The position numbers and the translations under genes were made by a program. Positions 37,856 to 47,433 of a stretch of DNA of 64,000 nt are shown here, piece by piece. The notes under the pieces are model-generated. The model did not search any database, was not told where the DNA came from, and saw nothing but the letters and a program-made list of their open reading frames with translations. The stretch spans positions 2,418,001 through 2,482,000 of the forward strand of contig NZ_CP034767.1 of the NCBI RefSeq assembly GCF_004005995.1, in the 5' to 3' direction. Origin of the DNA: Devosia sp. 1566. Its GTDB lineage: Bacteria; Pseudomonadota; Alphaproteobacteria; Rhizobiales; Devosiaceae. Every line of letters begins with the position of its first letter. The first letter of the stretch is position 1.

Positions 37856-38422
37856 ATGGCCAAGTCCCAGATCACCTCCATCCCGAACCTCATCACCATC
37901 GCGCGCATCTTTGCGATTGTGCCGATCGCCTGGCTGGTGATGACCGGCGACCAAAACTTGCGTACCGTGGCGCTGGTGCTGTTCATCGTTGCGGCGGCCA
38001 GCGACTGGGTGGATGGCTATCTCGCCCGCAAATGGCAGCAGGTCTCGCCCCTTGGGCGTATGCTCGATCCCATCGCCGACAAGATGCTGGTCGGCATCAT
38101 GATCGCCGTGCTCGCCTGGGATGGCAGCTTTTCGGGGTGGGACATGATCCCGGTGATCGCCATCCTCTTTCGCGAGTTCTTCATCTCGGGGCTGCGCGAG
38201 TTTCTCGGCAATGTGAAGGTCGTCCTCCCCGTCAGCCAGCTCGCCAAGTGGAAAACCACCGTGCAGCTGGTCGCCCTGACCCTGGTGCTGCTGGAGCGTC
38301 TCGTGCCTGGCCTTGGCCTGATCAGCGACCTCTTGCTCTGGCTCGCCGGCATCCTGACCCTCTGGACTGGCCTGCAATATTTCCGGGCCAGCTGGCCGCA
38401 CCTGTCGGGCGAAGCGCCGTGA
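37856..38422 (+). CDS. pgsA: CDP-diacylglycerol--glycerol-3-phosphate 3-phosphatidyltransferase
   Basis: 188 residues, integral membrane. The CDP-alcohol phosphotransferase signature D-x2-D-G-x2-A-R-x8-G-x3-D-x3-D is present as SDWVDGYLARKWQQVSPLGR and LDPIADK. It makes phosphatidylglycerol phosphate. The moaD GTG start overlaps its stop by 4 bases, the known pgsA-moaD-moaE order of this class. Confidence 0.95.
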   Translation: MAKSQITSIPNLITIARIFAIVPIAWLVMTGDQNLRTVALVLFIVAAASDWVDGYLARKWQQVSPLGRMLDPIADKMLVGIMIAVLAWDGSFSGWDMIPVIAILFREFFISGLREFLGNVKVVLPVSQLAKWKTTVQLVALTLVLLERLVPGLGLISDLLLWLAGILTLWTGLQYFRASWPHLSGEAP

Positions 38423-38670
38423 AAATCCTTTATTTCGCCTGGCTGCGCGAGCGCCTCAACCGCAGCGAAGACAACGTCACCTTGCCGCCTGAGGTTGAGA
38501 CCGCCGCCGATCTGCTGGCCTGGCTGGCTCAGCAGGACGAGGCGTTGGCACTCGCTCTTGAAAAACCCGAGCAGTTCAAGGTTTCACGCGACGCCCATAT
38601 CATCGCCCATGATGCGTCCATCATCGGCGCCAGCACAGTGGCGATCCTGCCGCCCATGACCGGCGGCTGA
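38419..38670 (+). CDS. moaD: Molybdopterin synthase small subunit MoaD
   Basis: 83 residues from GTG 38419. Ubiquitin-like sulfur carrier ending in the required Gly-Gly (PPMTGG). It starts KILYFAWLRERL, as in other alphaproteobacterial MoaD. Works with MoaE encoded two bases downstream. Confidence 0.94.
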   Translation: MKILYFAWLRERLNRSEDNVTLPPEVETAADLLAWLAQQDEALALALEKPEQFKVSRDAHIIAHDASIIGASTVAILPPMTGG

Positions 38671-38672
38671 AA

Positions 38673-39128
38673 ATGTCCGTACGCATCACCGACCAGCCTT
38701 TTGATCCCGGCTTGCTCAGCAATGCCTTTTTGGCCGGTGACAATGGCGCTGGAGCCGCGGTGACCTTTACCGGCATTGTCCGCTCCACCCCCGAGCACCC
38801 CATCAACGCGCTCATTCTCGAATGCTATCCCGAGCTCGCGGAAAACGAGATCGGCGCTATCCTTCAGCGGGCCAAACAGCGCTTCGCCCTCAACGCCGCG
38901 TCCGTGCTGCACCGCTATGGCCGCCTCGTGCCGGGCGAGCCCATCATGCACGTGATGACGCTGGCGCGGCATCGGCAGGCGGCCTTCGATGGCGCGCAAT
39001 ATCTGATGGATTATCTCAAGACCGACGCACCCTTCTGGAAGCAGGAAGAAACGCCTGCGGGCACACGCTGGGTCGAAGCCAAGCCTGCCGACGACGCCGC
39101 GCGCGAGCGCTGGCTGGCAGACCGGTAA
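38673..39128 (+). CDS. moaE: Molybdopterin synthase catalytic subunit MoaE
   Basis: 151 residues. GAAVTFTGIVRS near the start, HRYGRLVPGEPIMHVMTLARHRQAAFDGAQYLMDYLKTDAPFWKQEE with the catalytic lysine region (KT-x3-FWK). Converts cyclic pyranopterin monophosphate to molybdopterin with MoaD thiocarboxylate. Confidence 0.95.
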   Translation: MSVRITDQPFDPGLLSNAFLAGDNGAGAAVTFTGIVRSTPEHPINALILECYPELAENEIGAILQRAKQRFALNAASVLHRYGRLVPGEPIMHVMTLARHRQAAFDGAQYLMDYLKTDAPFWKQEETPAGTRWVEAKPADDAARERWLADR

Positions 39129-39156
39129 CAAAAAGGCCGGGCCTGATACCCGGCCT
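39128..39156 (-). terminator. Intrinsic terminator of ilvE (read leftwards)
   Basis: AGGCCGGG (39134-39141) and CCCGGCCT (39149-39156) form an 8-bp stem. On the minus strand it is followed by a run of T, fitting termination of the leftward ilvE transcript. Confidence 0.85.
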
Positions 39157-39170
39157 CCAACTCTCATTAT

Positions 39171-40061
39171 TTATTCGGCTGCAGCCCGCTTGGGCTGCAC
39201 TTCGGCGCCATAAGCGTCGATCAAGGTGCGGCAGCCCTGCCCCGGCGTAAACCGGAACTCGCCGATCTGCGACACGGGCGTCACTTCCGCGGCCGTGCCA
39301 GTGAGGAAGCACTCGTCGAACTGGCTCAGCTCCTCGGGCATGATGTGCCGCTCGGTCACGGTGTAGCCATTGCGCTTGGCCAGATCGATCAGGGTCTGGC
39401 GGGTGATGCCGTTGAGGAAGCAGTCGGGCGTTGGAGTGGTGATTTCCTGACCCTTGATGAAGAACACATTGGCGCCGGTCGCCTCGGCCACATAGCCGCG
39501 ATAATCCAGCATCAGCGCATCGGCATAGCCATTAGCCATCGCCGCGTCCTTTGACAGCGTGCAGATCATGTAAAGACCCGCGGCCTTGGCCGAAGAAGGG
39601 ATGGTCTCTGGCGATGGGCGCTTCCACTTGCTCCACTCGAGGCGAATGCCCTTGAGCTTTTCTTCCACCGAAAAATAGCTCGGCCACACCCAGGCAGCGA
39701 TCGCCAGATGCACAGTGTTGTTACGCGCCGGCACGCTCAGCTCTTCCGAGCCGCGCCAGGCGACGGGACGGACATAGGCGTCGATCAGGCCATTGCGCTC
39801 GAGCACGAGGCGCTTGGCTGCCTCGATCTGGTCGGCAGAATAAGGAATGGTGAAGTCCAGCGTCTTGCCGGAGCGGATCAAGCGCTCTGTATGCTCGCGC
39901 GACTTGAAGATCTCGCCGCCATAAGCGCGCTCGCCCTCAAATACCGAGCTGGCGTAATGCAAGCCATGGGTCAGGACGTGGATGTTCGCGTCCTTCCACG
40001 GCACCATTTCACCATCAAACCAAATCCAGCCATCGCGCTGGTCCATGGGCAAGCCTGCCAT
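39171..40061 (-). CDS. ilvE: Branched-chain amino acid aminotransferase
   Basis: 296 residues from ATG 40061, with GGAGAGG just before it. Fold type IV PLP enzyme: GWIWFDGEMVPW start, HVLTHGLHYASSVFEGERAY, the Schiff-base lysine in AKAAGLYMICTLSKDAAMANGY, and the FFIKGQEITTPTPDCFLNGITRQTLIDLA cofactor-binding loop. Final step of Ile, Leu and Val synthesis. Divergent from a MarR-type gene. Confidence 0.95.
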   Translation of the reverse strand: MAGLPMDQRDGWIWFDGEMVPWKDANIHVLTHGLHYASSVFEGERAYGGEIFKSREHTERLIRSGKTLDFTIPYSADQIEAAKRLVLERNGLIDAYVRPVAWRGSEELSVPARNNTVHLAIAAWVWPSYFSVEEKLKGIRLEWSKWKRPSPETIPSSAKAAGLYMICTLSKDAAMANGYADALMLDYRGYVAEATGANVFFIKGQEITTPTPDCFLNGITRQTLIDLAKRNGYTVTERHIMPEELSQFDECFLTGTAAEVTPVSQIGEFRFTPGQGCRTLIDAYGAEVQPKRAAAE

Positions 40062-40200
40062 GATCCTCTCCAAAATCGTTTATTGATCGGTGCTGCATCC
40101 TGGCAGACCCGCCTGGCCGGGGATCATGCCCGAGGCCCATACCCTTGGCAAACGGCAAAGGCTTTGGGATAAGAATGATCGGCGGTCGATAAGGAAGACA

Positions 40201-40719
40201 ATGTCAGCGCAGCAGAGAAATGTCAACATAGCTGACATAAACTTGGGCGACCAAGGCCCCCCTGATCTGCCCCTCGACATCATGGGCCTGTTCTTCTTCG
40301 CCTACCGGGATTTCACCGGCGACGCCGACGCCTTGCTTGAACGCCAGGGCTTTGGCCGGGCCCATCACCGCGTGCTCTATTTCGTTAATCTCAAGCCCGG
40401 CATGCCGGTCGCCGACCTGCTCGATATCCTCAAGATCACCAAGCAAAGCCTTGCCCGCGTGCTGCGCCAGCTAATCGACAATGGCTATATCGAACAGGAA
40501 ACCGGGCAGGCTGATCGCCGCCAGCGCCTGCTGTTTGCGACGGATAAGGGGCGCGCACTCTTCGCCAGTCTCTCAGCCAGCCAGGCCAGCCGCATCGAAG
40601 CGGCCATCAGCGGCCTGCCTGAACAAGCCGGTCACATCGTGCGCCAATTCCTCGCCGGTATGGTCGAACCCGGCGACCGGCCCGTCCTCGATGGCTTGAA
40701 GCTGACTGAAAAGCTGTAA
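40201..40719 (+). CDS. MarR-family transcriptional regulator
   Basis: 172 residues from ATG 40201. The winged helix reads GRAHHRVLYFVNLKPGMPVADLLDILKITKQSLARVLRQLIDNGYIEQ, followed by the wing DRRQRLLFATDKG. The long C-terminal helices mediate dimerisation. In this position, divergent from ilvE, MarR regulators are common in Rhizobiales; the signal is unknown. Confidence 0.88.
   Translation: MSAQQRNVNIADINLGDQGPPDLPLDIMGLFFFAYRDFTGDADALLERQGFGRAHHRVLYFVNLKPGMPVADLLDILKITKQSLARVLRQLIDNGYIEQETGQADRRQRLLFATDKGRALFASLSASQASRIEAAISGLPEQAGHIVRQFLAGMVEPGDRPVLDGLKLTEKL
40220..40238. promoter_or_regulatory. Inverted repeat near the MarR/ilvE promoter region
   Basis: ATGTCA and TGACAT arms separated by 7 bases. 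It overlaps the first codons of the chosen MarR frame, so it could be an autoregulatory site or indicate a later true start. Confidence 0.4.
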
Positions 40720-40741
40720 TCCGCTACCTGAACGAGCCAGA

Positions 40742-41566
40742 TTAGGTTCGCCCGAGTTCTTCCGAGCGCTGCCGCGCCGCGGCCACGGCCCGAGCCACCA
40801 GCGGGGTCAAGCCATCGGCCGCCATCAGCACGGCAAGGGCCTCAGCAGTCACCCCTTTGGGTGAGGTCACATTCTGGCGCAAGACGCTGGCCGGCGCCGG
40901 ATCGGCCTCCAGCAGCGCCGCAGCACCGATCACTGTCTGGCGCGCTAGCTGCATCGCGATGGCAGGGGGCAAGCCCTGCTCTTCCCCAGCCACTGCCAAG
41001 GCTTCAACCAGGTTGAACACATAAGCGGGACCCGACCCTGACACTGCCGTCAGGGCATCAATATCGCCCTCCCTCTCGAGCCAGACCACCTTGCCCGAAG
41101 CGCGCAGCAGCGCATCGACCGAAGCCTTGTCCGATGCACTGACCTCGGGGCCCGCAACGGCACCGGTGATGCCTTTGCCAACCTGCGCCGGGGTATTCGG
41201 CATACAGCGAACCACGCGACCAGTTTGCAGGGCTGCCGTCAGCTGCGCCAGCTGGATACCGGCCACGATCGAAAGTACCACCGTATGCGAACCCACCACG
41301 GGCAGCAGGCTTTCCATCACGGGACCCACAACCTGCGGCTTGACGGCCAGCACCAGCACATTGGGTTGCAGCCCGACCGCCTCGACGTTGATCGGCAATT
41401 CATAATCCTGCGCCAGCTCCTGCGCGGCTTGGCTGGGCGACGGATCCACCAACACCAGATTGTGGGCCGGCAGCCCAGCTTCGAGCCAGCCGCGCGCCAA
41501 GGCCAGGCCCATCTTGCCTGCCCCGATCAACATCACCGGACCGATAGTCTGAAGGGCTGCACTCAT
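40742..41566 (-). CDS. proC: Pyrroline-5-carboxylate reductase
   Basis: 274 residues. Last step of proline synthesis. The NAD(P) loop is MLIGAGKMGLALARGW, with VLAVKPQVV, RCMPNTPAQVGKGITG and the signature ALTAVSGSGPAYVFNLVEAL and the TSPKGVTAEAL element. The start overlaps the upstream ybjN-like gene by 4 bases. Confidence 0.96.
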   Translation of the reverse strand: MSAALQTIGPVMLIGAGKMGLALARGWLEAGLPAHNLVLVDPSPSQAAQELAQDYELPINVEAVGLQPNVLVLAVKPQVVGPVMESLLPVVGSHTVVLSIVAGIQLAQLTAALQTGRVVRCMPNTPAQVGKGITGAVAGPEVSASDKASVDALLRASGKVVWLEREGDIDALTAVSGSGPAYVFNLVEALAVAGEEQGLPPAIAMQLARQTVIGAAALLEADPAPASVLRQNVTSPKGVTAEALAVLMAADGLTPLVARAVAAARQRSEELGRT

Positions 41567-42063
41567 GCTTCACCTACCGTTTCGAACATCACATGGCTCA
41601 GGGCATCGGCAGCGGTTTTGCCGGCCCAGACCACGAACTGGAAAGCCTGATAATACAGATCGCAGGCATCGGTTGCCGAACGCAGCAGCGCCTCGCATTG
41701 CTGGGGTGACACCTCGGCGCCACCGGTCAGGAGGTGCGAATTGCGAAACAGCACCACCCCTTCCCGGTTCCAGCTGTCGAAATGCCCAATCCAGAGCTGC
41801 TCATTGATGAGGGCAATCAGCTGCTTGATCTCATTGCGCCGCCCTTCGGGCACTTTGAGATCGAACGCGCTCGCGACATGGAGCGACTCGAGGTCTTCCA
41901 TCCAGTTGAAGGAAACGTGATAATCGCACCACCCGCCGCGCACCGAGATCGAGATTTCGTCGGCGTCCTGCCGCTCGAAATTCCAGTCGTTGATCGCCGC
42001 GATCTGTTCGATGATATCAACGGGGTGGATGGTACGGTCAGCTTCGACCTGAAAAAGCGACAT
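41563..42063 (-). CDS. YbjN domain-containing protein
   Basis: 166 residues from ATG 42063. Typical YbjN fold: WNFERQDADEISISVRGGWCDYHVSFNWMEDLESLHVASAFDLKVP, then helices and WAGKTAADAL. In alphaproteobacteria this gene commonly precedes proC, as here with a 4-base overlap. Function unclear; relatives modulate stress and motility genes. Confidence 0.88.
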   Translation of the reverse strand: MSLFQVEADRTIHPVDIIEQIAAINDWNFERQDADEISISVRGGWCDYHVSFNWMEDLESLHVASAFDLKVPEGRRNEIKQLIALINEQLWIGHFDSWNREGVVLFRNSHLLTGGAEVSPQQCEALLRSATDACDLYYQAFQFVVWAGKTAADALSHVMFETVGEA

Positions 42064-42295
42064 GGCAGCTTGGTCCTGCAACGATGATCGATGCCACGGC
42101 CACAGGCCGCAGGTTCGGGTACGCAAGGGAACTGGCCGCACGCGGGATTGCCTACGAATCGTTCTTAACGAGAACCCTACACGCCATCGGCGATTCCGGG
42201 GACGAGGCCGGGGCTCAGAACAGCAATCTCTTGTGGAAGATTGGTGGCCCCGTATTAAGACTGCGTTAACAACGCTGTTTGCGTCCAGCGGAAAC

Positions 42296-42323
42296 AAAAA
42301 GGCGCCGCAACAATGCAGCGCCT
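42296..42323 (-). terminator. Intrinsic terminator downstream of ubiK-like gene (read leftwards)
   Basis: AGGCGC (42300-42305) and GCGCCT (42318-42323), extended by near-matching inner bases, with a run of T on the minus strand beyond 42300. Confidence 0.75.
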
Positions 42324-42352
42324 CTTCGGAGATGTTGTTCGTCTAGCCTGAT

Positions 42353-42613
42353 TTACAGCACGATCGGGCCGGTATCGACCTCCCGCAAGGCCGCAATTTC
42401 CTTGCGCAAAGCATCGATCTCTTCACCCTGCACCTGGACCAGCTCACGCAGCGCGTCGAAATCCTCGCGCTTGACCAAATCCATGTCCGTCACGAAGCGC
42501 TGGGCCTGGCCCCGAACCACCGTTTCCACTTCCCGGCGCACGCCATCGGCAACGCCGGCAGCTTCGTTCATCACGCGACCCAGATCGTCGAATATTCTCT
42601 TGCCTTGGCTCAT
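42353..42613 (-). CDS. UbiK-like accessory factor (BMFP domain)
   Basis: 86 residues from ATG 42613. Starts MSQGKRIFDDLGRVMNEAAG and ends in a coiled coil REDFDALRELVQVQGEEIDALRKEIAAL, the BMFP architecture. UbiK supports ubiquinone assembly in enterobacteria; relatives also have membrane-fusogenic activity. Divergent from lgt. Confidence 0.85.
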   Translation of the reverse strand: MSQGKRIFDDLGRVMNEAAGVADGVRREVETVVRGQAQRFVTDMDLVKREDFDALRELVQVQGEEIDALRKEIAALREVDTGPIVL

Positions 42614-42702
42614 CAGGACACCTGTTGGGTTGGCGCCAGCTGGCGCATTTGCCCCAAATGTAGGGGAGCGCTGCCGACTTGACCAGAGCGGGCGAAGCGG
42701 CA

Positions 42703-43548
42703 ATGGTCCACGCGACCTCCATGGAGCGCTCATTGCCCTTCCCAGATATCGACCCCATCGCCTTTGCCATCGGCCCCTTTGCCATTCGCTGGTATGCCCT
42801 CGCATACCTGTTTGGCGTTGGCCTCGGCGCCGCCTATGGCTATCTTTTGCTGCGCAAAACGCGGCTCTGGCCCAATGGACGCCCGCCCTTCAAGGCCGAG
42901 GAGATCTGGGACTTCGCCTTCTGGACCATGCTCGCCATCGTGGTGGGCGGACGTGTCGGTTACGTCCTGTTTTATAATGTGCCCTTCTACCTGCAAAATC
43001 CCCTGCAGGCCTTCAACACGCTCGATGGCGGCATGTCCTATCACGGGGGCATGTTGGGCCTGATGCTCGCCGGCATCCTGTTCACCCGCTCCAAGGGCGG
43101 CAACTGGCTGTCTGCGCTCGATCTCCTAGGCGCCGGTGCCACCATCGGCATCATGCTGGGGCGCATCGCCAATTTCATCAATGCCGAATTGTATGGCGCA
43201 CCCACCACCCTGCCCTGGGGCGTCATCTTTCCCACCGATCCGCTGCAAACCCCGCGTCATCCCAGCCAGCTTTATGAAGCCGCGCTCGAAGGCTTGCTCC
43301 TCTTCCTCGTGATCCGCTTCGTCACCCACATTGCCTATGGGCTGCGTCGCCCGGGCCTCACCGCGGGCATTTTTGCCATCGGCTATTCGCTCGCCCGCAT
43401 TGCTGTGGAATTCGTGCGCCTGCCGGACGAGCAGATCGGCTATCTTTATGGCGGCTGGCTCACCATGGGCCAGGTGCTCAGCCTGCCGATGCTGATCGGC
43501 GGCATCATCCTTGTTGTTTACGCTTCGCGAGGCCGCCATGTCCGCTGA
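42703..43548 (+). CDS. lgt: Prolipoprotein diacylglyceryl transferase
   Basis: 281 residues from ATG 42703; TTG 42679 and ATG 42721 are alternatives. Transfers diacylglycerol to the lipobox Cys of prolipoproteins. The Lgt signature GRIANFINAELYGAPT, the HGG in SYHGGMLGLM, and RHPSQLYEAALEG are present, within seven membrane segments. First gene of an lgt-midA-pgeF operon. Confidence 0.96.
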   Translation: MVHATSMERSLPFPDIDPIAFAIGPFAIRWYALAYLFGVGLGAAYGYLLLRKTRLWPNGRPPFKAEEIWDFAFWTMLAIVVGGRVGYVLFYNVPFYLQNPLQAFNTLDGGMSYHGGMLGLMLAGILFTRSKGGNWLSALDLLGAGATIGIMLGRIANFINAELYGAPTTLPWGVIFPTDPLQTPRHPSQLYEAALEGLLLFLVIRFVTHIAYGLRRPGLTAGIFAIGYSLARIAVEFVRLPDEQIGYLYGGWLTMGQVLSLPMLIGGIILVVYASRGRHVR

Positions 43549-44620
43549 CAAGCCGAGCCTGTCCGAAGTCATCGCCATGCAGATCCGCGAAACTGGCCCC
43601 ATGTCGGTCGCGACCTATATGGGCCTTTGCCTCAGCCATCCGCGCGAAGGCTATTACAAGGGCGCCGATCCGCTGGGCGCCGCGGGCGACTTCATCACCG
43701 CCCCCGAGATCAGCCAGATGTTCGGCGAGCTGATCGGGTTCTTCTGCGTCAATCTCTGGCAGCAACTTGGCCAGCCCAAGAGCTTCACCCTGCTTGAGCT
43801 CGGCCCCGGCCGGGGCACGCTGATGGCCGATATGCTGCGCGTCGCCTGCCGCGCTGAAGGCTTCCGCGACGCTCTCCAGCTGCGCCTGTTTGAAACCAGC
43901 CCCGGCCTCATTGCCGAACAGCACCGCCGGCTCGAGCCCTATGAGCCGCAATGGATCAACAGCTTCGACAAGGTCGGCTCCGGGCCGCTCCTCGTCGTTG
44001 CCAACGAGTTCTTTGACGCCATGCCGATCCGGCAATTCGTGCGCACCGATCAGGGCTGGAACGAACGCCTGGTCGGACTTTCCGACGACAAGCTCGCCTT
44101 TGGCCTTTCGCCCACTCCTATTCCCCCCACCACCATGCCCGCGGCCCTCGCCGACGCGCCGCCCAATGCCGTATTCGAGGTCGGGTTTGCCGCCGGCGAG
44201 GTGATGTCACGCCTCTCCCGCCTCGTGGCAGCGCAAGGCGGCGCCATCCTCGCCATCGACTATGGCTATGGGCGCACCCAAACCGGCGAAACCCTGCAGG
44301 GTGTGCGCCGCCATGCCTTTGCCGATGTGCTCGATGCCCCCGGTGAAACCGATCTTTCCGCCCATGTGGATTTTGAGGCCCTGGGCAATGTGGCGCGCAA
44401 TGCCGGCCTTGCGGTTCAGCCGCTCGCAACGCAGGGCGAATTCCTGTCCCGCCTTGGCATTAACGAGCGCACCCGCGCCCTCAGCGCCGCCAATCCGGGC
44501 TCGGCCAAGGATCTGGAAGCGGCCCGTAACCGCCTCGTCGCCCCCGATCAGATGGGTGATCTGTTCAAGGTCTTTTGCGCCGCCAGCCCCGGCCTGCAGC
44601 CGCCAGGATTGAGCGCATGA
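43538..44620 (+). CDS. SAM-dependent methyltransferase, MidA/NDUFAF7 family
   Basis: 360 residues from ATG 43538, overlapping lgt by 11 bases. LELGPGRGTLMADMLR is motif I; the start contains MGLCLSHPREGYYKGADPLGAAGDFITAPEISQMFGEL typical of MidA. The eukaryotic homologue NDUFAF7 dimethylates an arginine of complex I subunit NDUFS2. The same role is plausible in alphaproteobacteria but not shown by sequence. Confidence 0.92.
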   Translation: MSADKPSLSEVIAMQIRETGPMSVATYMGLCLSHPREGYYKGADPLGAAGDFITAPEISQMFGELIGFFCVNLWQQLGQPKSFTLLELGPGRGTLMADMLRVACRAEGFRDALQLRLFETSPGLIAEQHRRLEPYEPQWINSFDKVGSGPLLVVANEFFDAMPIRQFVRTDQGWNERLVGLSDDKLAFGLSPTPIPPTTMPAALADAPPNAVFEVGFAAGEVMSRLSRLVAAQGGAILAIDYGYGRTQTGETLQGVRRHAFADVLDAPGETDLSAHVDFEALGNVARNAGLAVQPLATQGEFLSRLGINERTRALSAANPGSAKDLEAARNRLVAPDQMGDLFKVFCAASPGLQPPGLSA

Positions 44621-45381
44621 ACGTTCCCCACGAACAAAGCCCCGGCCTGATCGCCATTCCCAATGTCCGGCACGCCTTTTTCGGCCGCGAGGGTGGTCTA
44701 TCGGAAGGGCCGTTCGCCAGCCTCAATCTCTCCGACACCAATGGCGACGACCCCGCTGTGGCTGATAACCGCAAGCTGGTGACGGCCGCCTTGGGCTTTG
44801 ACCCCCACCGCCTGGCGCTGCTCAAGCAGACCCATTCCGCCCGCGTGGTGACGATCACCGGGCCCCATTCCGGCCCCCGGGTCGAGGCCGATGCGATGGT
44901 CAGCGCCCGCAACGGCATGGCGCTGGGCATTCTCACCGCCGATTGCGCTCCCATTCTGCTCGCCGACCCGGTGGCCGGCGTTGTCGGAGCGGCCCATGCC
45001 GGCTGGCGCGGCGCAGCCGACAACATCATCAGCGCCACCCTCGAGGCCATGGCGGAACTCGGGGCCGATCCAGCCCGGATCATCGCCGCCATCGGCCCCA
45101 CCATCAGCGGGGCCAATTACGAAGTCGGCGAACAGTTCAAGACCGACTTCCTTGCCCTTCACCCCGGCAGCGAGCACCGCTTCAGCCAGCCACCCGAAGG
45201 CCAGGCGCATTTCGACCTTCCCGGCTTTGTCGCCGATCAGCTGGCCGCCGCGGGGGTCAGCACCGTTGATAAGGTCGGGGGCTGCACCTATGCCGATCCA
45301 GCCCGCTATTTCTCCCATCGCTACGCCACGCATGCCGGCACCACGACGGGCCGGCAGATCGCCATTATCGGTCTTGGATAA
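44617..45381 (+). CDS. pgeF: Peptidoglycan editing factor PgeF (laccase-domain, YfiH type)
   Basis: 254 residues from ATG 44617, overlapping the MidA gene by 4 bases. The conserved metal/nucleoside site is visible: [28 protein letters not shown] and [12 protein letters not shown]. Family members remove miscoded peptidoglycan precursors or hydrolyse purine nucleosides. Confidence 0.94.
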   Translation: MNVPHEQSPGLIAIPNVRHAFFGREGGLSEGPFASLNLSDTNGDDPAVADNRKLVTAALGFDPHRLALLKQTHSARVVTITGPHSGPRVEADAMVSARNGMALGILTADCAPILLADPVAGVVGAAHAGWRGAADNIISATLEAMAELGADPARIIAAIGPTISGANYEVGEQFKTDFLALHPGSEHRFSQPPEGQAHFDLPGFVADQLAAAGVSTVDKVGGCTYADPARYFSHRYATHAGTTTGRQIAIIGLG

Positions 45382-45497
45382 ATCTTCTTATCTATCCTGT
45401 GTTAGGAGCGTTGCTAGTCAGGGCTTCAGCCGTTAATGCTCCGCCCGAAACTGATAGCCCCGCCTTCCCCGGGGTCGTTGAGACAGGATCACCCCAT

Positions 45498-46430
45498 ATG
45501 AAGCTGGTCACCGGCAACTCCAACCGTGCCCTCGCTGAAGCCGTCGCCTCCTATCTGGAACTCCCTTTGACCGATTGCACGGTCAAGCGGTTCGCCGATA
45601 AGGAAGTCTATGTCGAGGTGCATGAAAACGTGCGCGGCGAAGATGCCTTCATCCTGCAGTCGACGAGCTTTCCGGCCAACGACAACCTGATGGAATTGCT
45701 TATCCTGACCGATGCGCTGCGCCGCTCCTCGGCCCGCCGCATCACCGCGGTTCTCCCCTATTTCGGCTATGCCCGGCAGGACCGCAAATCGGCGCCCCGC
45801 ACACCCATCTCGGCCAAGCTCGTGGCCAACCTCATTGCTGGCGCTGGCGTCAATCGCGTGATCACGCTTGATCTGCACGCCGCCCAGATCCAGGGCTTTT
45901 TCGACATCCCGACCGACAACCTTTATTCGGCTCCGGTGATGACGCGCGACATCGAGCAGAATTACGACACCAACAACCTGATGATCGTGTCGCCCGACGT
46001 TGGCGGCGTTGCCCGTGCCCGGGCCATTGCCCAGCGCATCGGCGCCGACCTCGCCATTGTCGACAAGCGCCGCCCCCGCGCCGGCGTGTCGGAAGTGATG
46101 AACATCATCGGCGATGTGTCCGGCCATTCCTGCCTGTTGATCGACGACATCGTCGATAGCGGCGGCACCCTGGTGAACGCCGCTGAGGCCCTGATCAAGG
46201 CCGGTGCCAAGGAAGTCTCCGCCTACATTACCCATGGCGTGCTGTCCGAAGGCGCTTCCGCCCGCATCGCCGGCTCCAAGCTCAAGGAACTGGTGATCAC
46301 CGATTCCATCGAGCAGACCGAAGCTCAGCGCAATGCCGGCAATATCCGGCGCGTTTCCATTGCCCCTCTCATTGGCGAGGCCATCGCCCGCACCGCCAGC
46401 GAACAAAGCGTTTCGAGCCTCTTCGACTGA
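45498..46430 (+). CDS. prs: Ribose-phosphate pyrophosphokinase
   Basis: 310 residues. Makes PRPP from ribose 5-phosphate and [19 protein letters not shown] start, [25 protein letters not shown] catalytic flexible loop, [15 protein letters not shown], and the PRPP-binding [16 protein letters not shown] 45498 with AGGATC upstream. Confidence 0.97.
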   Translation: MKLVTGNSNRALAEAVASYLELPLTDCTVKRFADKEVYVEVHENVRGEDAFILQSTSFPANDNLMELLILTDALRRSSARRITAVLPYFGYARQDRKSAPRTPISAKLVANLIAGAGVNRVITLDLHAAQIQGFFDIPTDNLYSAPVMTRDIEQNYDTNNLMIVSPDVGGVARARAIAQRIGADLAIVDKRRPRAGVSEVMNIIGDVSGHSCLLIDDIVDSGGTLVNAAEALIKAGAKEVSAYITHGVLSEGASARIAGSKLKELVITDSIEQTEAQRNAGNIRRVSIAPLIGEAIARTASEQSVSSLFD

Positions 46431-46741
46431 TCCAGCCCCGCACTGCGGGATGCGCCCCCGCCCGCCGGGGGCGCCAATGCTCCACGAGAGCAAAGCCGGC
46501 CAAGCCCTTGGGATGACTCACAGTCGCCCTGCCGAGCACCTGCTGCGCCAGGCCGGCCAGCGCTCCGGCGGTCCGCAAATCCCCGCCAAAACTGACCCGC
46601 ACGCTGCCGGGCGCCGAGCATTCCCTTGCTCCTCCCTCGGCTTTGGGCTATAGCCCGCCCATGAAGCGCTCGTCACCCCTGGAGGACGGGCGCGTATGCT
46701 GTTGTAAGGACGCATACACTAACCCCATGAATGGAAATTCC

Positions 46742-47362
46742 ATGGCTGAGACCAAGGTGCTCAAGGCACAGGCGCGTGAGGGAGTGGGCAAGGGGGCCGC
46801 TCGTGAGCTGCGTCGTCAGGGACTCGTTCCCGCTGTTATCTACGGTGACAAACAACCCCCAGTCACCATCTCGCTCGCCTACAAGGACGCGATGAAGCAC
46901 ATCTATGCCGGCGGCTTTCTGAGCCACGTCATCGATCTGGACGTCGACGGCACCGTCCACCGCGTGATCCCGCGCGACTACCAGCTCGATCCGGTCAAGG
47001 ACTTCGCCCTGCACGTGGATTTCCTCCGCGTCGGCGCCAATTCCAAGCTCCAGGTGGAAGTGCATGTCACCTTCATCAACGAAGAGCAGAGCCCCGGTCT
47101 CAAGCGCGGCGGCACCCTCAATGTGGTGCGTCACACTGTTGAAGTGCTGGCTCCCAACGATGCCATCCCCGAAGAGATCGTTGTCGATCTCACCGGTTCG
47201 GAAATCGGCGATTCGATCCACATTTCGGCTGTCCAGCTGCCAGCCGGCGTGACCCCGACCATCACCGATCGCGATTTCACCATTGCGACCATCGTTGCTC
47301 CTTCGGCGCTCAAGTCGTCTGAAGGCGGCGAGGCTGAGCCCGGCGAAGAAGCCACCGCCTAA
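46742..47362 (+). CDS. rplY: 50S ribosomal protein L25 / Ctc
   Basis: 206 residues from ATG 46742 (ATG 46727 also possible). L25 N-terminal 5S-rRNA-binding domain ([26 protein letters not shown]) plus the TL5/Ctc C-terminal extension ([36 protein letters not shown]) and an acidic tail. Followed by a terminator and pth, the usual rplY-pth-ychF order. Confidence 0.95.
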   Translation: MAETKVLKAQAREGVGKGAARELRRQGLVPAVIYGDKQPPVTISLAYKDAMKHIYAGGFLSHVIDLDVDGTVHRVIPRDYQLDPVKDFALHVDFLRVGANSKLQVEVHVTFINEEQSPGLKRGGTLNVVRHTVEVLAPNDAIPEEIVVDLTGSEIGDSIHISAVQLPAGVTPTITDRDFTIATIVAPSALKSSEGGEAEPGEEATA

Positions 47363-47389
47363 TCGGCCTGGTGTTCTGTTGCTGAATTT

Positions 47390-47417
47390 CGAGGCGGCCT
47401 CCGGGTCGCCTCGTTTT
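47390..47417 (+). terminator. Intrinsic terminator between rplY and pth
   Basis: CGAGGCG / CGCCTCG stem with a 10-base loop followed by TTTT. It sits 17 bases before the pth start codon, so it may be partial or may overlap the pth leader. Confidence 0.75.
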
Positions 47418-47433
47418 GTTTCGGGAGTTCCTC

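Noticed and set aside
42084..42269. 61-residue rightward frame between the ybjN-like and ubiK-like genes
   Set aside because: No ribosome binding site or recognisable features; likely just the promoter region.
46452..46474. GCGCCCCCG/CGGGGGCGC hairpin after prs as terminator
   Set aside because: Strong stem, but the following bases are not T-rich.
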